Shown here: positions 49,198-58,203 of the stretch, piece by piece
Layout: each line of letters opens with the position of its first letter
Numbering within the stretch: the stretch's first letter is position 1
DNA from: Mycobacterium sp. AT1
Lineage (GTDB): Bacteria > Actinomycetota > Actinomycetes > Mycobacteriales > Mycobacteriaceae
DNA length: 64,000 nt
Direction of reading: 5' to 3'
NCBI RefSeq assembly: GCF_002043095.1
Contig: NZ_MVOC01000046.1
Coordinates: 20,801-84,800 of the forward strand
The notes under the pieces: model-generated
Databases searched by the model: none
What the model was told of the DNA's origin: nothing
The model's input: the letters and a program-made list of their open reading frames with translations, nothing else
Made by a program: the position numbers and the translations under genes

Positions 49198-50130
49198 TTA
49201 CGCCTTCACGCAAGTGAATTGGACGACGTCGGTGTAGCCCTCGCGGAACAGGTCGGCGCAGCCGGTGAGGTACTTGAGGAAGCGTTCGTAGATGACCTCG
49301 TTGGTGATCTCGATGGCCTCGTCCTTGTTGGCCTCGAGATTGGCCGCCCAGGTGTCCAACGTCTTCACGTAGTGCGGCTGCAGGTGCTGTTCTTGGGTCA
49401 CCTGGAAGCCGGCCTTGATCGCGTGGTTGGTCACCATCGACGCCAGCGGCAGACGGCCGCCGGGGTAGATCTCGTCCATGATGAACTTGATGAAGCGCAC
49501 CCGCGACATGGTCAGCGGCAGCTTCTTGGCCTTGATCTCCTCATCCTCGGGGATGGTGATCGTGTGCAGCATCTGCACGCCGTCGTCGGGCAGCCAGTCG
49601 TAGGTCTTCTTGAAGTAGTCGTCGTACTTGTTGAAGCCGAAGTGCTCGAAGGCGCCGATCGAGACGATGCGGTCCACCTTGCCGCTGAAGTCCTCCCACG
49701 GCTGCAGGCGGACGTCCATCGTCCGGTTGCCCTTGTAGTTGGCGAGCCAGCGCTCTTCGATGTGCCGTTTCTGGTTCTCCGAGAGCGTCAGGCCGATGAC
49801 GTTGACGTCGTACTTCTCGACGGCGCGGTTGATCGTGGCGCCCCAGCCGCAGCCGATGTCGAGCAACGTCATGCCCGGTTCGAGGCCGAGCTTGCCGAGC
49901 GACAGGTCGATCTTCGCCAGCTGCGCCTGCTCGAGCGTGTAGTCGTCCTTCTCGAAGTACGCACAGCTGTAGACCTGATTCGGGTCCTGCCACAGCTTGA
50001 AGAACTCATTGCTGATGTCGTAGTGGAACTGGACTTCCTTCTTGTCCGACCCACGCGTCTGTGATGCCGACTTGGACAGCCACTGGGACTGCGCAGGTGA
50101 CGGGGTTTGCGTCTCGCTAGAAGAATTCAT
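49198..50130 (-). CDS. Mycolic acid cyclopropane synthase-family methyltransferase (second)
   Basis: The product is 310 residues. It has the SAM motif TLLDIGCGWGATINRAVEK, the canonical VDRIVSIGAFEHFGFNKYDDYF segment, and the ending TGCADLFREGYTDVVQFTCVKA. It is closer to the CmaA2/PcaA type than its neighbour and keeps the usual G-A-F-E-H-F motif. It lies 84 bases upstream of the first methyltransferase gene on the same strand and probably shares a promoter with it. Confidence 0.9.
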   Translation of the reverse strand: MNSSSETQTPSPAQSQWLSKSASQTRGSDKKEVQFHYDISNEFFKLWQDPNQVYSCAYFEKDDYTLEQAQLAKIDLSLGKLGLEPGMTLLDIGCGWGATINRAVEKYDVNVIGLTLSENQKRHIEERWLANYKGNRTMDVRLQPWEDFSGKVDRIVSIGAFEHFGFNKYDDYFKKTYDWLPDDGVQMLHTITIPEDEEIKAKKLPLTMSRVRFIKFIMDEIYPGGRLPLASMVTNHAIKAGFQVTQEQHLQPHYVKTLDTWAANLEANKDEAIEITNEVIYERFLKYLTGCADLFREGYTDVVQFTCVKA

Positions 50131-50375
50131 GAACCAACCTGTCGGCTATCGATCGGGGCTTCGGGGCCGTGCCGCCCAGCGTCTTCTTCACCATGCCGGC
50201 ACATCGACTCTATCCCCGCGTCGCCGTCAATTCGACGCCGACGCGGCGAGGCGGGCGACCCGTCCGCGGACCCGTTCCGCCTCGCGGTTTGCGGAACAGT
50301 GGCTGACGAGTTGCTGAAAATGCCTTCGCCGGACCCGAGGTGACGTGCGTCGAGTGCGCGGCTCAGACTGAACCC

Positions 50376-51308
50376 ATGACAGAACGTGAGGACACCCGCG
50401 TCGCGGTCTACCTCGACTTCGACAACATCGTGATCTCGCGATACGACCAAGTGAACGGTCGCAATTCGTTCCAGCGCGACAAGACCAAGGGGCTCGAGGT
50501 CGACCGGCTGTCCCGCGCGACGGTCGACGTCGGGGCGATCATCGACTTCGCCTCGTCGTTCGGGACCCTGGTGCTGACCCGCGCCTACGCCGACTGGTCG
50601 GCCGACGTCAACGCCGGATACCGCGGTCAGTTGGTGAGCCGGGCGGTGGACCTGGTGCAGCTGTTCCCCGCCGCGGCGTACGGCAAGAACGGCGCCGACA
50701 TCCGGCTCGCCGTCGACGCCGTCGAGGACATGTTCCGCCTGCCCGACCTGACGCACGTGGTGATCGTCGCCGGCGACTCCGACTACATCGCGTTGGCCCA
50801 GCGGTGCAAGCGGCTCGGTCGCTACGTCGTCGGCATCGGGGTGGCGGGCTCGTCGAGCCGATCCCTCGCAGCGGCGTGCGACGACTTCGTCATCTACGAC
50901 GCACTGCCCGGCGTGCCGGTCTTCGAACCGACCCCGGCTCCCGTCAAGGCCGAAGCCGACGGCGAAGGCGCGGAAGACGGGGAGCCGGAACCCGAACCCA
51001 AGAAGCGCGCGCCGCGCCGCCGCGCCACCCGGCCGCAGGCCGTCGAGGAGGAGCCCGAGGCCCCGGACCCGCAGGCCGACGCGACCGGGCTGCTGCGACG
51101 GGCGTTGCTGATCGGCTTGGAGAAGGACGACGTCGAATGGCTGCACAATTCCGCGGTCAAGGCGCAGATGAAGCGGATGGACCCGTCGTTCAGTGAGAAG
51201 TCGCTGGGTTTCCGGTCGTTCAGCGACTTCCTGCGCTCACGATCCGACGTCGTGGTGCTCGACGAGAGCTCCACGACGCGGATGGTGAAACTGCGCAACG
51301 AGTCCTGA
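50376..51308 (+). CDS. NYN-domain RNase-like protein with LOTUS domain
   Basis: The product is 310 residues. The NYN (PIN-like) domain, residues 10-180, has acidic residues in VAVYLDFDNIVIS, KNGADIRLAVDAV and VIVAGDSDYIALAQ. A charged linker (EPEPKKRAPRRRATRP) leads to a C-terminal OST-HTH/LOTUS-like domain (LLRRALLIGLEKDDVEWLHNSAVKAQMKRMDPSFSEKSLGFRSFSDFLRS). Both domains point to RNA handling. ATG 50376; longer in-frame starts are unlikely. It has no operon partner. Confidence 0.85.
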   Translation: MTEREDTRVAVYLDFDNIVISRYDQVNGRNSFQRDKTKGLEVDRLSRATVDVGAIIDFASSFGTLVLTRAYADWSADVNAGYRGQLVSRAVDLVQLFPAAAYGKNGADIRLAVDAVEDMFRLPDLTHVVIVAGDSDYIALAQRCKRLGRYVVGIGVAGSSSRSLAAACDDFVIYDALPGVPVFEPTPAPVKAEADGEGAEDGEPEPEPKKRAPRRRATRPQAVEEEPEAPDPQADATGLLRRALLIGLEKDDVEWLHNSAVKAQMKRMDPSFSEKSLGFRSFSDFLRSRSDVVVLDESSTTRMVKLRNES

Positions 51309-51315
51309 CCCCTCC

Positions 51316-51381
51316 CCGCCGAGTGTGGAGTTGATGCACGCGCCGAGGTGTCTCGGCGTGGAACAACTCCACACTCGGCGG
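51316..51381. terminator. Nested hairpin between convergent NYN and Ag85-like genes
   Basis: Outer arms CCGCCGAGTGTGGAGTTG (51316-51333) and CAACTCCACACTCGGCGG (51364-51381) are perfectly complementary. Inside them sits a smaller stem, CGCCGAG-GTGT-CTCGGCG (51341-51358). A GAGGGTTTCT tail follows. It can terminate both converging transcripts. Confidence 0.8.
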
Positions 51382-51390
51382 AGGGTTTCT

Positions 51391-52353
51391 CTAGCCGATG
51401 GTGCGGATGATGTCGGGCTTCATCACGTCGAGCTGCTGACTCCAGTACGCCCAGGCGTGGCTGCCGTTGGGCGGGAAGTTGAACGTCGCGTTGCGCCCGC
51501 CCGCGCCGGTGTAGGCATTCTGGAAGGCCTGGTTGCTGCCCTGGGTCAACCCTTCCAACGTGGTCGCAGGCAGGTCGCCACCGCCCAGCTCGTTCGGCCT
51601 TCCGTTGCCGGTGTAGACGTAGATTCGCGTGCCGTTGGCGGCGAGCCTGCCCGCCTGCAGCGTGGGGTCGTTGCGCTGCCAGTCCGGTCCTCCGCCGGGG
51701 CCCCACATGGCGCCCGCGTCGAACCCGCCCGCGTCGCGCATGGAGATACCGACCAGCGTCGGCCAGATGCCCTGTGACAGGTTCAGGAAGCCCGACTCGG
51801 ATCCCGCGAAGCTGAAGTTGCCGGGGTGGTATGCGGCGAGGATCAGAGCGGCGCTGCCCGACATGGACAGTCCGACGACGGCGTTGCCGGTCGGTGAGAT
51901 GCCCTTGTTCTGCGACAGATAGGCGGGAAGCTCCGAGGTCAGGAACGTCTCCCACTGGTAGTTCTGGGTCTGGCCGTTGCCGACGGCCGGCTGCTCCCAG
52001 TTGGTGTAGAAGCTGGACATGCCGCCGACGGGCATCACCACCGAGACACCCGAGCCGTTGAACTTCTCGAACGCGTTGGTCTCGATGTCCCAGCCGCTGT
52101 TGTCGTCACGGGCCCGTAGTCCGTCGAGTAGGTACACCGCGTGCGAGCCACCTGGCTGGAACCTGACGAGCACGTTGCGGCCCATGGCGGCCGACGGCAC
52201 CTGCAGGTCCTCGACCGGCAGACCCGGTGGCGAGTAGGCCCCTGCGGTCGCCGATCCGCCGGTGATGCCAATCAGGCCGGGAAGGACTGCCGTGACGAGG
52301 GCGGCCACCGCCAGTCGTCGACGCCAATTTCGCAAGTTCTCAACCATCGTCAC
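51391..52353 (-). CDS. Antigen 85-type mycolyltransferase (FbpC-like)
   Basis: The product is 320 residues with a signal peptide (AVAALVTAVLPGLIGITGGSATA-GAY). The catalytic residues are in place: Ser in VVGLSMSGSAAL, Glu in RPNELGG, His in NGSHAWAYW. The mature start PPGLPVEDLQVPSAAMGR is the Ag85 signature. The cysteine pair of FbpA/FbpB is absent, as in FbpC. It transfers mycolic acid to trehalose or arabinogalactan outside the membrane. GTG 52353, preceded by GGAG, or ATG 52347. Confidence 0.88.
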   Translation of the reverse strand: MTMVENLRNWRRRLAVAALVTAVLPGLIGITGGSATAGAYSPPGLPVEDLQVPSAAMGRNVLVRFQPGGSHAVYLLDGLRARDDNSGWDIETNAFEKFNGSGVSVVMPVGGMSSFYTNWEQPAVGNGQTQNYQWETFLTSELPAYLSQNKGISPTGNAVVGLSMSGSAALILAAYHPGNFSFAGSESGFLNLSQGIWPTLVGISMRDAGGFDAGAMWGPGGGPDWQRNDPTLQAGRLAANGTRIYVYTGNGRPNELGGGDLPATTLEGLTQGSNQAFQNAYTGAGGRNATFNFPPNGSHAWAYWSQQLDVMKPDIIRTIG

Positions 52354-52567
52354 GTGTCACTCCGTTCTCGGGGACCTCCGTCGAACGCAGCTCTTTGGCT
52401 CCGCGGAGGTGTCGGCCGTCACCTTGTTCCTCGGCGTGTCTTACCCGTTCGTTACCCGATGACACGTAACCGGATCGTGCCGTCACACATGTTGCGAATA
52501 GTGGCTTCCGACCACCTACCATTGGGGCTCGTTCTTCTCGTCAGTTCGGAAAATCAATGGAGCCTTC

Positions 52568-53845
52568 TTGACGTCTACTCGTCGTGCCCGTGGAACGTGG
52601 TTGGCCGCCTCCTTCGCGGTGCTGGCCGTCCTCGGTGGTGTCGTGGTGAGCGGGTCGGAACGGTGTGTGCACGGCTGCCAGGTGCTGGCCGCGCCGAAGA
52701 ACCTCGTCGAGGCGGAGCAGCCCGCCGCCGTGCCCACCTCGGCGCCCGCCGAGCTGTCCGTCGTCCCGGCACCCGCCGCCGACAAGGTCAACCCCGCGAG
52801 CCCGGTGATGGTCACCGCCACGACGGGCACCATCACCGACGTCACCATGACCAACGACGGCGGAAAGGTCATCCCGGGTGTGCTGACGCCGGACCACACG
52901 ACCTGGAAGCCGACGATCCAGCTGGGCTACGGCCGGGCGTACACGATGTCGGTTTCGGCCCGCGGCCCCAACGGCATGCCGTCGCGGCAGGAGACCACCT
53001 TCCACACGGTCTCGCCGAGCAATCAGACTCAGGTGTACTTCGAGACCACCGACGGCGGACTTCTGCAGGACGGCGCCACCTATGGCGTCGGGGAAGTGGT
53101 CGTCGCGCACTTCGACGAGGCGATCGACAACAAGGCCAACGCCGAGCGGCATCTGTCGGTCACCACCAACCCGCCGGTCGCGGGCTCGTGGAACTGGATC
53201 GACGACCAGACCGCACACTGGCGGCCGGCGAAGTACTACGCGCCCGGCACCACCGTGACGGTTGCGGGCAACGTCTACGGCACGCCGCTGGGCGACGGCC
53301 TCTACGGCGAGGAGGACGAGCACGTCTCGTTCAAGATCGGTGACGCGCACGTCTCGATCGCCGACGACACCACCCACATGGTCAGCGTGTACGACAACGG
53401 CAAACTGGTGCGCACCATGCCGACGTCGATGGGCATGGGCGGCATCCAGACGATCGCGGGCACCACGTTCTCGTTCTTCACCCCGCCAGGGGTGTACACG
53501 GTGCTCAGCAAGGCCAACCCGGTGATCATGGATTCCTCGACGTTCGGCCTGCCGACCAATTCTCGGCTGGGTTACAAGGAGTCGATCTCCTACGCCACCA
53601 AGATCAGCACCGACGGCATCTACCTGCATCAGCTCAACTCGACGGTGTGGGCGCAGGGGAACACCGACACCTCGCACGGGTGCCTGAACCTCAACGGCGA
53701 CAACGCCGCCTGGTTCTTCGACTTCTCGGTGCCCGGTGACGTCGTCGAGGTTCGCAACACCGGCGGCAAGCCCCTGCAGATCTCGCAGAACGGCGACTGG
53801 ACCGTGCCGTGGGATCAGTGGCTCAAGGGCAGCAAGCTGACGTAG
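52568..53845 (+). CDS. L,D-transpeptidase (YkuD family)
   Basis: The product is 425 residues from TTG 52568, with GGAG upstream. An N-terminal membrane anchor or signal (LAASFAVLAVLGGVVVSGSE) is followed by Ig-like domains (about 75-250) and the YkuD catalytic domain. The active motif is IYLHQLNS...DTSHGCLNLN, with His, Ser, Gly and the nucleophile Cys of L,D-transpeptidases. These make 3-3 cross-links in mycobacterial peptidoglycan and are carbapenem targets. Confidence 0.9.
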   Translation: MTSTRRARGTWLAASFAVLAVLGGVVVSGSERCVHGCQVLAAPKNLVEAEQPAAVPTSAPAELSVVPAPAADKVNPASPVMVTATTGTITDVTMTNDGGKVIPGVLTPDHTTWKPTIQLGYGRAYTMSVSARGPNGMPSRQETTFHTVSPSNQTQVYFETTDGGLLQDGATYGVGEVVVAHFDEAIDNKANAERHLSVTTNPPVAGSWNWIDDQTAHWRPAKYYAPGTTVTVAGNVYGTPLGDGLYGEEDEHVSFKIGDAHVSIADDTTHMVSVYDNGKLVRTMPTSMGMGGIQTIAGTTFSFFTPPGVYTVLSKANPVIMDSSTFGLPTNSRLGYKESISYATKISTDGIYLHQLNSTVWAQGNTDTSHGCLNLNGDNAAWFFDFSVPGDVVEVRNTGGKPLQISQNGDWTVPWDQWLKGSKLT

Positions 53846-53935
53846 TCGGTTGGTTCACTCCCGCGACTTCTACGCCAGGGTTGCGATCTCGAGCCAAGTG
53901 CGACCATCCTGCAGAAGTCGGGGACAAGCGCAGCC

Positions 53936-55084
53936 CTAGCGGGACGCGTCATCCGCGTAGGCGCCCAGCTCCTCGACGAAACCTTCGGGAAACCGCAGCG
54001 AGCCCTTCTGCGTCCGCCGGATGAAACCCGTTGCTGCCCTTGCTGACAACGGCTTGCCGGGGAACTGCAGGAAGTCGACCAACGGCAACCGCGGCTCCCA
54101 CACCGGCCACGGCCCGACGTCGGCCACGTGCACCACGCCGTCGAGGTCGGCCCAGGCTGCCCGCCGCGACCACTTGGTGCCGTTCCACGGCAAATCGGCC
54201 GACGAGTCGTAACGTCCCGGGCGCCCGAGTCGGCTGCCGATCCACGCCGCGACGGGCACGCTCACCGAATTGCCGACCATCCGCCACCGCTCACCGGGTC
54301 GGGCGACTTCCTCGGCGGGCAACGTCCAGTCGACGGGAAACCCTTGCAGCCGTTCGGTATCCCGAAGATCGGGGGTGACGTAGGCGCCCGACGGCAGGCG
54401 AATCGCCGGGGGAGACGGCACCCCGATCGACGATCCGCACTTGATCGGCGGGACGGCGTCCACCGCCCAGCCGAAGGATCGCATGCCTTCGGTCCAATAG
54501 AAGCCGCAGGCGACGTCCGGATACCCGTAGGCGACGGGCGGTTTGACACAGTCGTCGGCCAGCAGTACGTCCCGCGGATCGCCGACCCGCGACGCGACCA
54601 GATACCAGCGGTTGCGCCGCTGCGGCAGGCCGAAGGCGTGGGTGTCGACGACCCGGTAGGCCCACCGGTAGCCGAGTTCGGTCAACGCCGACGTGACCAC
54701 CCTCAGCGCCGCGCCGCGGCCCAACGAGATGAGGAACGGCACGTTCTCCAGCACCACCCAGGGCACGTCGCCGTCCTCGAGCAGTCGCAGGACCTCACCG
54801 ACCAAACTGCTTCTGGCGCCGACGATTCCGGCCTTGCGGCCGACGCTGCTGAGGTCCTGGCAGGGGAAGCCCGCGACGACGAGGTCGGTGCCCTTCGGCA
54901 GCGTCGCGACGTCGCGGACGTCGGCCTCCAGCTTGGTGTCGGGGAACCGTCGGCGCAGCACGTGCATGGCGGGCGAGGAATTCTCGACCAGCAGGTGCGC
55001 ATGGTGGCCGCTGCCCGCCATGCCCAACTCGAGGCCACCGATGCCCGCGAACAGCCCGGCGACCTTAAGGCTCACCGCAGCCAT
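53936..55084 (-). CDS. DNA cytosine-5 methyltransferase (second of a tandem pair)
   Basis: The product is about 382 residues (ATG 55084; GTG 55075 gives a four-base overlap). Motif I is VAGLFAGIGGLELGM, catalytic motif IV is VVAGFPCQDLSSVG, motif VI is VLENVPF, motif VIII is QRRNRW, and motif X is WRMVGNSVSVPVAAWIG. It methylates cytosine in an unknown sequence. It overlaps the upstream methyltransferase, so both are made together. No restriction endonuclease is seen next to it. Confidence 0.9.
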   Translation of the reverse strand: MAAVSLKVAGLFAGIGGLELGMAGSGHHAHLLVENSSPAMHVLRRRFPDTKLEADVRDVATLPKGTDLVVAGFPCQDLSSVGRKAGIVGARSSLVGEVLRLLEDGDVPWVVLENVPFLISLGRGAALRVVTSALTELGYRWAYRVVDTHAFGLPQRRNRWYLVASRVGDPRDVLLADDCVKPPVAYGYPDVACGFYWTEGMRSFGWAVDAVPPIKCGSSIGVPSPPAIRLPSGAYVTPDLRDTERLQGFPVDWTLPAEEVARPGERWRMVGNSVSVPVAAWIGSRLGRPGRYDSSADLPWNGTKWSRRAAWADLDGVVHVADVGPWPVWEPRLPLVDFLQFPGKPLSARAATGFIRRTQKGSLRFPEGFVEELGAYADDASR

Positions 55085-56334
55085 TCCACCGCGACGGCAT
55101 AGCTCAGGCGTGACGGCACCGCGTTGCCGATCATGCGCGCCAGGGCGGTGCGACGGGTGACGCCGTCGAAGGAGAACCAGTCCGGAATGTATTGCAGCCG
55201 TGCGGCTTCGTGCGCGGTGATGGTGCGACGCCGGCTGGGGTGCACGTACCGTCCCATGCACATGCTGTAGAAGCCGGTGGTGATGGTCTGTGACGGCCGG
55301 TCCCATGCCAACCGGCCGTAGATCGCCTTGTAGCTGTGGCCGCCCGAGGCGTGGCATGCCGGACGTTGCCGGTCGGGCAGGTCGAAGTCGCCGTTCTCGA
55401 ACAGGTAGTCGATGCGTTGGCGCGTCGCCGGCGCCGAGCGGGCGGCCTCGTCGACCAGGCGGCCCGACTCGGGAGCCAATTCGAGGTCCTGAAAGGCCCA
55501 GGCCACCGAACGGCGAGCTCTGCGATGCCGATCGGTGACGTCGGCGACGGTGACGGACTGCGTCAGGCTCGCCATCAAGACCAGTCGTCGTCGGCGTTGG
55601 GGGACGCCGATCTCGCTGAGGTCGACCACCCCGACGGAGACCCGGTACCCGAGTCCCACCAGGGCGTCGGCGGTGCGCTGCACGACGGCCCTGCGGTCGT
55701 TGACGGCTCCTGGGACGTTCTCGATCAGGATGTGTTGCGGAGTAAGCACTTCCGCTGCCCTGACCATGGTGCGGTACAACTCGTTCTTGTCGTCGGCGTG
55801 ACGAGTGCGGTTGTTGAAGTCGCTGTGCCCCTGGCAGGGCGGCCCGCCCACCAGCACGTCGACGTGGGAGTGCCGCTTGGCCAGTAGGCGTTCGGCCGGG
55901 TTCAGCCGAGCGCCAACGCGTCCGGGGAACACGTCCTCGACGTCCTGGGTGAGGGTGGTCGCCGACGGGAAGTTGGCGGCGTAGGTCTGCGCGGCCACCG
56001 CGTCGACGTCGACCGCGAGGACCGGTTCGAAGGAGCGGTTCAGTGCGCGCGCCGCCTCGGCCAACCCGATGGAAAGGCCCCCGCAGCCGGAGAACAGGTC
56101 GACGACGCGCAACGACGTCCTGGCGGCGCCGACGGGCGGTGCGACGCTGCTTTGCAGCCACGCGCGCTCGGCTTCGTCGGCGCACGTCACCCTGGTCTCG
56201 GTGCCGCGATAGCCGGCCAGCACGCTCGCGACGGGCCTGCCGTCTCGTCGGGACAGCACGCGTTCGTAGCTGCCGTTTCGGGTGCGGAAGCGCTCGAGCT
56301 CGACGTCGCGCGCGACGTCGGCGATGGTGCTCAC
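55072..56334 (-). CDS. DNA cytosine-5 methyltransferase (first of a tandem pair)
   Basis: The product is about 420 residues from GTG 56334. Motif I is VVDLFSGCGGLSIGL, motif IV is VLVGGPPCQGHSDFN, motif VI is ILIENVPGAV, motif VIII is QRRRRLVLM, and motif X is RMIGNAVPSRLSYAVAVEW. The N-terminal 80 residues are extra. Two adjacent m5C enzymes often treat the two strands of an asymmetric site. It diverges from vsr with only 41 bases between. Confidence 0.9.
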   Translation of the reverse strand: MSTIADVARDVELERFRTRNGSYERVLSRRDGRPVASVLAGYRGTETRVTCADEAERAWLQSSVAPPVGAARTSLRVVDLFSGCGGLSIGLAEAARALNRSFEPVLAVDVDAVAAQTYAANFPSATTLTQDVEDVFPGRVGARLNPAERLLAKRHSHVDVLVGGPPCQGHSDFNNRTRHADDKNELYRTMVRAAEVLTPQHILIENVPGAVNDRRAVVQRTADALVGLGYRVSVGVVDLSEIGVPQRRRRLVLMASLTQSVTVADVTDRHRRARRSVAWAFQDLELAPESGRLVDEAARSAPATRQRIDYLFENGDFDLPDRQRPACHASGGHSYKAIYGRLAWDRPSQTITTGFYSMCMGRYVHPSRRRTITAHEAARLQYIPDWFSFDGVTRRTALARMIGNAVPSRLSYAVAVEWLR

Positions 56335-56375
56335 CTGCCGATCGTATGCAGCGAGTTCGCCAATAGTGTGGAGGC

Positions 56376-56792
56376 ATGGCCGAGTCCTGGGCGTCCTCAC
56401 CCGAGGCGCGGGCGCGCATGCAGTCCAACAAGAGCCGCGACACCAAGCCCGAGCTGGCGCTGCGTTCGGCGGTGCACGCCAGGGGTTTGCGTTACCGGGT
56501 GTCGGCGAAACCCCTGGCGGGGGTGCGGCGGACGGCCGATTTGGTGTTCCCGCGGGCGAAGGTCGCGGTGTTCCTCGACGGCTGCTTCTGGCACGGCTGC
56601 CCCGAGCATCACACCGTGGCCTCGGCCAACGCCAAGTTCTGGGCAGACAAGGTCGAGGGCAATCGAAGACGGGACCGCGACACCGACGGCCGGCTTGCCG
56701 AGGCCGGCTGGGTCAGCGTGCGGATTTGGGAACACGAGGACCCCGCCGAGGCAGCCCGGCGGGTCGAGGCGATCGTCCGCGCTCGAATTTGA
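56376..56792 (+). CDS. vsr: Very short patch repair endonuclease
   Basis: The product is 138 residues. Family motifs are present: NKSRDTKPELALRSAVHARGLRYRV, the metal-site region TADLVFPRAKVAVFLDGCFWHGCPEHH, then FWADKVEGNRRRDRDTD and WVSVRIWEHE. Vsr nicks next to T:G mismatches that arise when 5-methylcytosine deaminates, so it accompanies m5C methyltransferases. It is divergent from the methyltransferase pair. Confidence 0.9.
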   Translation: MAESWASSPEARARMQSNKSRDTKPELALRSAVHARGLRYRVSAKPLAGVRRTADLVFPRAKVAVFLDGCFWHGCPEHHTVASANAKFWADKVEGNRRRDRDTDGRLAEAGWVSVRIWEHEDPAEAARRVEAIVRARI

Positions 56793-56886
56793 CGGAGCCG
56801 TGGTGGCGGTCGTCACATGTGTCGCGGAATAGATCCGACACATGGTTAGTTGTGCTCGGTAGTTTCTTCGAGCAACGGGGTGCACC

Positions 56887-57120
56887 ATGATCGATCTCAA
56901 GGCCATCGCAGTTGGATTCGTTGCAGCGGGCGTCCTGACGCTCGGACCCTTGGGCGCCGGCGTCGCAAATGCCGCACCCGCCGAGCCGCAGGTGCCGTCG
57001 GTGCAGGGCACCAGCAGCCAGACCGACAACCATGCAGGAACGCCGTCGCCGTACGCCGCCTACGGGGGATACGAGCTGTGCTCGATGCCCGGGATGTACT
57101 TCGCCAACATCTGCGTCTGA
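56887..57120 (+). CDS. Small secreted protein with two C-terminal cysteines
   Basis: The product is 77 residues. The signal peptide (AIAVGFVAAGVLTLGPLGAGVANAA-PAE) leaves a mature chain of about 47 residues, Pro/Ser/Gln-rich, that ends YELCSMPGMYFANICV with two Cys able to pair. GGGGTG lies upstream of ATG 56887. It resembles small exported mycobacterial proteins without known function. Confidence 0.7.
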   Translation: MIDLKAIAVGFVAAGVLTLGPLGAGVANAAPAEPQVPSVQGTSSQTDNHAGTPSPYAAYGGYELCSMPGMYFANICV

Positions 57121-57207
57121 GCGGACCGCTCGCTACACGGTGAGTCGATGATCTCCCGCGCCGATCAGGGCACTGTGACCCCGGTCACAAACGGCGTACG
57201 ATCGGAG

Positions 57208-57228
57208 CATCTCTCCTGAAAGGAGATG
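57208..57228 (+). promoter_or_regulatory. Hairpin that covers the ribosome site of the small membrane protein
   Basis: CATCTCTCCT, GAA loop, AGGAGATG: an eight-pair stem with a two-base bulge. The right arm holds the AGGAG Shine-Dalgarno, which lies six bases before ATG 57232. Folding would hide the ribosome site. It may be a simple translational switch or chance. Confidence 0.4.
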
Positions 57229-57231
57229 CAG

Positions 57232-57525
57232 ATGAAGGGTGCTCATCGGGATCCCACCGACCACTGCCGCACGACGCAGCCGCACGCGGGTGAATCGTTC
57301 ATCGACACGTTGTGGTTGCCCGGACTGATACTCATCATGCTCGGGACCGCCACGATCGCGGGGTTCCTGGCGGCGACGGCGTACAACCGCCCCGAATGGC
57401 AACTGCCCCTTGGCTTCATCGCCGGAGCGCTCGTCACCGCGGGCGCCATTCTCATCACGCTGGAGCATCATCGCGTCAAGCGGGTCGAGGAGCGCTGGCT
57501 GGCGGACCATCCGGTGCTTCGCTAG
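57232..57525 (+). CDS. Small two-helix membrane protein
   Basis: The product is 97 residues. Two membrane helices (LWLPGLILIMLGTATIAGFLAATAY and LPLGFIAGALVTAGAILITLEHH) are joined by a short loop with a basic C-terminal end (RVKRVEERWL). ATG 57232 is favoured by AAGGAG six bases upstream; ATG 57226 abuts it. The family is not recognised. It could be a UsfY-like stress protein, but I cannot show this. Confidence 0.7.
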   Translation: MKGAHRDPTDHCRTTQPHAGESFIDTLWLPGLILIMLGTATIAGFLAATAYNRPEWQLPLGFIAGALVTAGAILITLEHHRVKRVEERWLADHPVLR

Positions 57526-57536
57526 GGCGACACTGC

Positions 57537-58133
57537 CTACGTCGCACCGAACTGCGTTGCCAGCGGCAGAAACACGTCGTCGACGATCTCGACGATGGTC
57601 TCCGGCCTCGCCGCCGCCATCGTCATGAACAGTTCGTGCCGCAGCAGGTCGACGGGCAGCACGACGATGCGCTGTGACGGCATCGCGGCAATTTCGCCGC
57701 GGGCGACGGCGCGCTCGAGCACGGTGTCCATCACCGACGGACCGTCCGGCACGAACCACGCGCGAATCTCCCGTGGCGACCCACCCGCCTCGTCGTAGAA
57801 CGCACCGAGTCGCGCGGCGATCAAACCGATGATGCGCGAACGTCTCTCGTTGAATTCGGTCAGCGTGGCCAGCACGTCGCCGCGCAGCGTGCCGGTGTCC
57901 GGGGTGGGAATCGAGTCGATCTCTCCGCGGTGGTGGATCACCGCCTTGAGCAGGTCCAGCCGCGACGGCCATCGCCGGTACAGCACCGAGCGGGCCGACG
58001 ACGAACGCTCGGCCACCGACTCGATGGTGAAGCGCTCGTAGCCGCCGTCGAGGAGCTGATCCCACCCCGCGTCCAGGATCGCGGTCTCCAGGGCGGCTCC
58101 GCGTCTGCGCAGCCTCTGCGGCTTAGGGGACAT
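57537..58133 (-). CDS. TetR-family regulator of the adjacent monooxygenase
   Basis: The product is 198 residues. The helix-turn-helix is FTIESVAERSSSARSVLYRRWPS, and the ligand domain is all-helical. It diverges from the FAD-monooxygenase with a 70-base gap holding an inverted repeat (58142-58169). It probably represses both genes and is released by a drug-like or aromatic ligand. Confidence 0.82.
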   Translation of the reverse strand: MSPKPQRLRRRGAALETAILDAGWDQLLDGGYERFTIESVAERSSSARSVLYRRWPSRLDLLKAVIHHRGEIDSIPTPDTGTLRGDVLATLTEFNERRSRIIGLIAARLGAFYDEAGGSPREIRAWFVPDGPSVMDTVLERAVARGEIAAMPSQRIVVLPVDLLRHELFMTMAAARPETIVEIVDDVFLPLATQFGAT

Positions 58134-58141
58134 TTGCGTAT

Positions 58142-58169
58142 CTTATCGCGGGCGTCTAGCGTCGATAAG
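58142..58169. promoter_or_regulatory. Inverted repeat between tetR and monooxygenase
   Basis: CTTATCG, 14 bases, CGATAAG. It lies in the 70-base divergent promoter region, at the right distance to block both starts. The TetR at 57537-58133 is the probable ligand. Confidence 0.6.
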
Positions 58170-58203
58170 CGACACTCATGTAGCTAAAGCGCGGAGGACT
58201 CTC

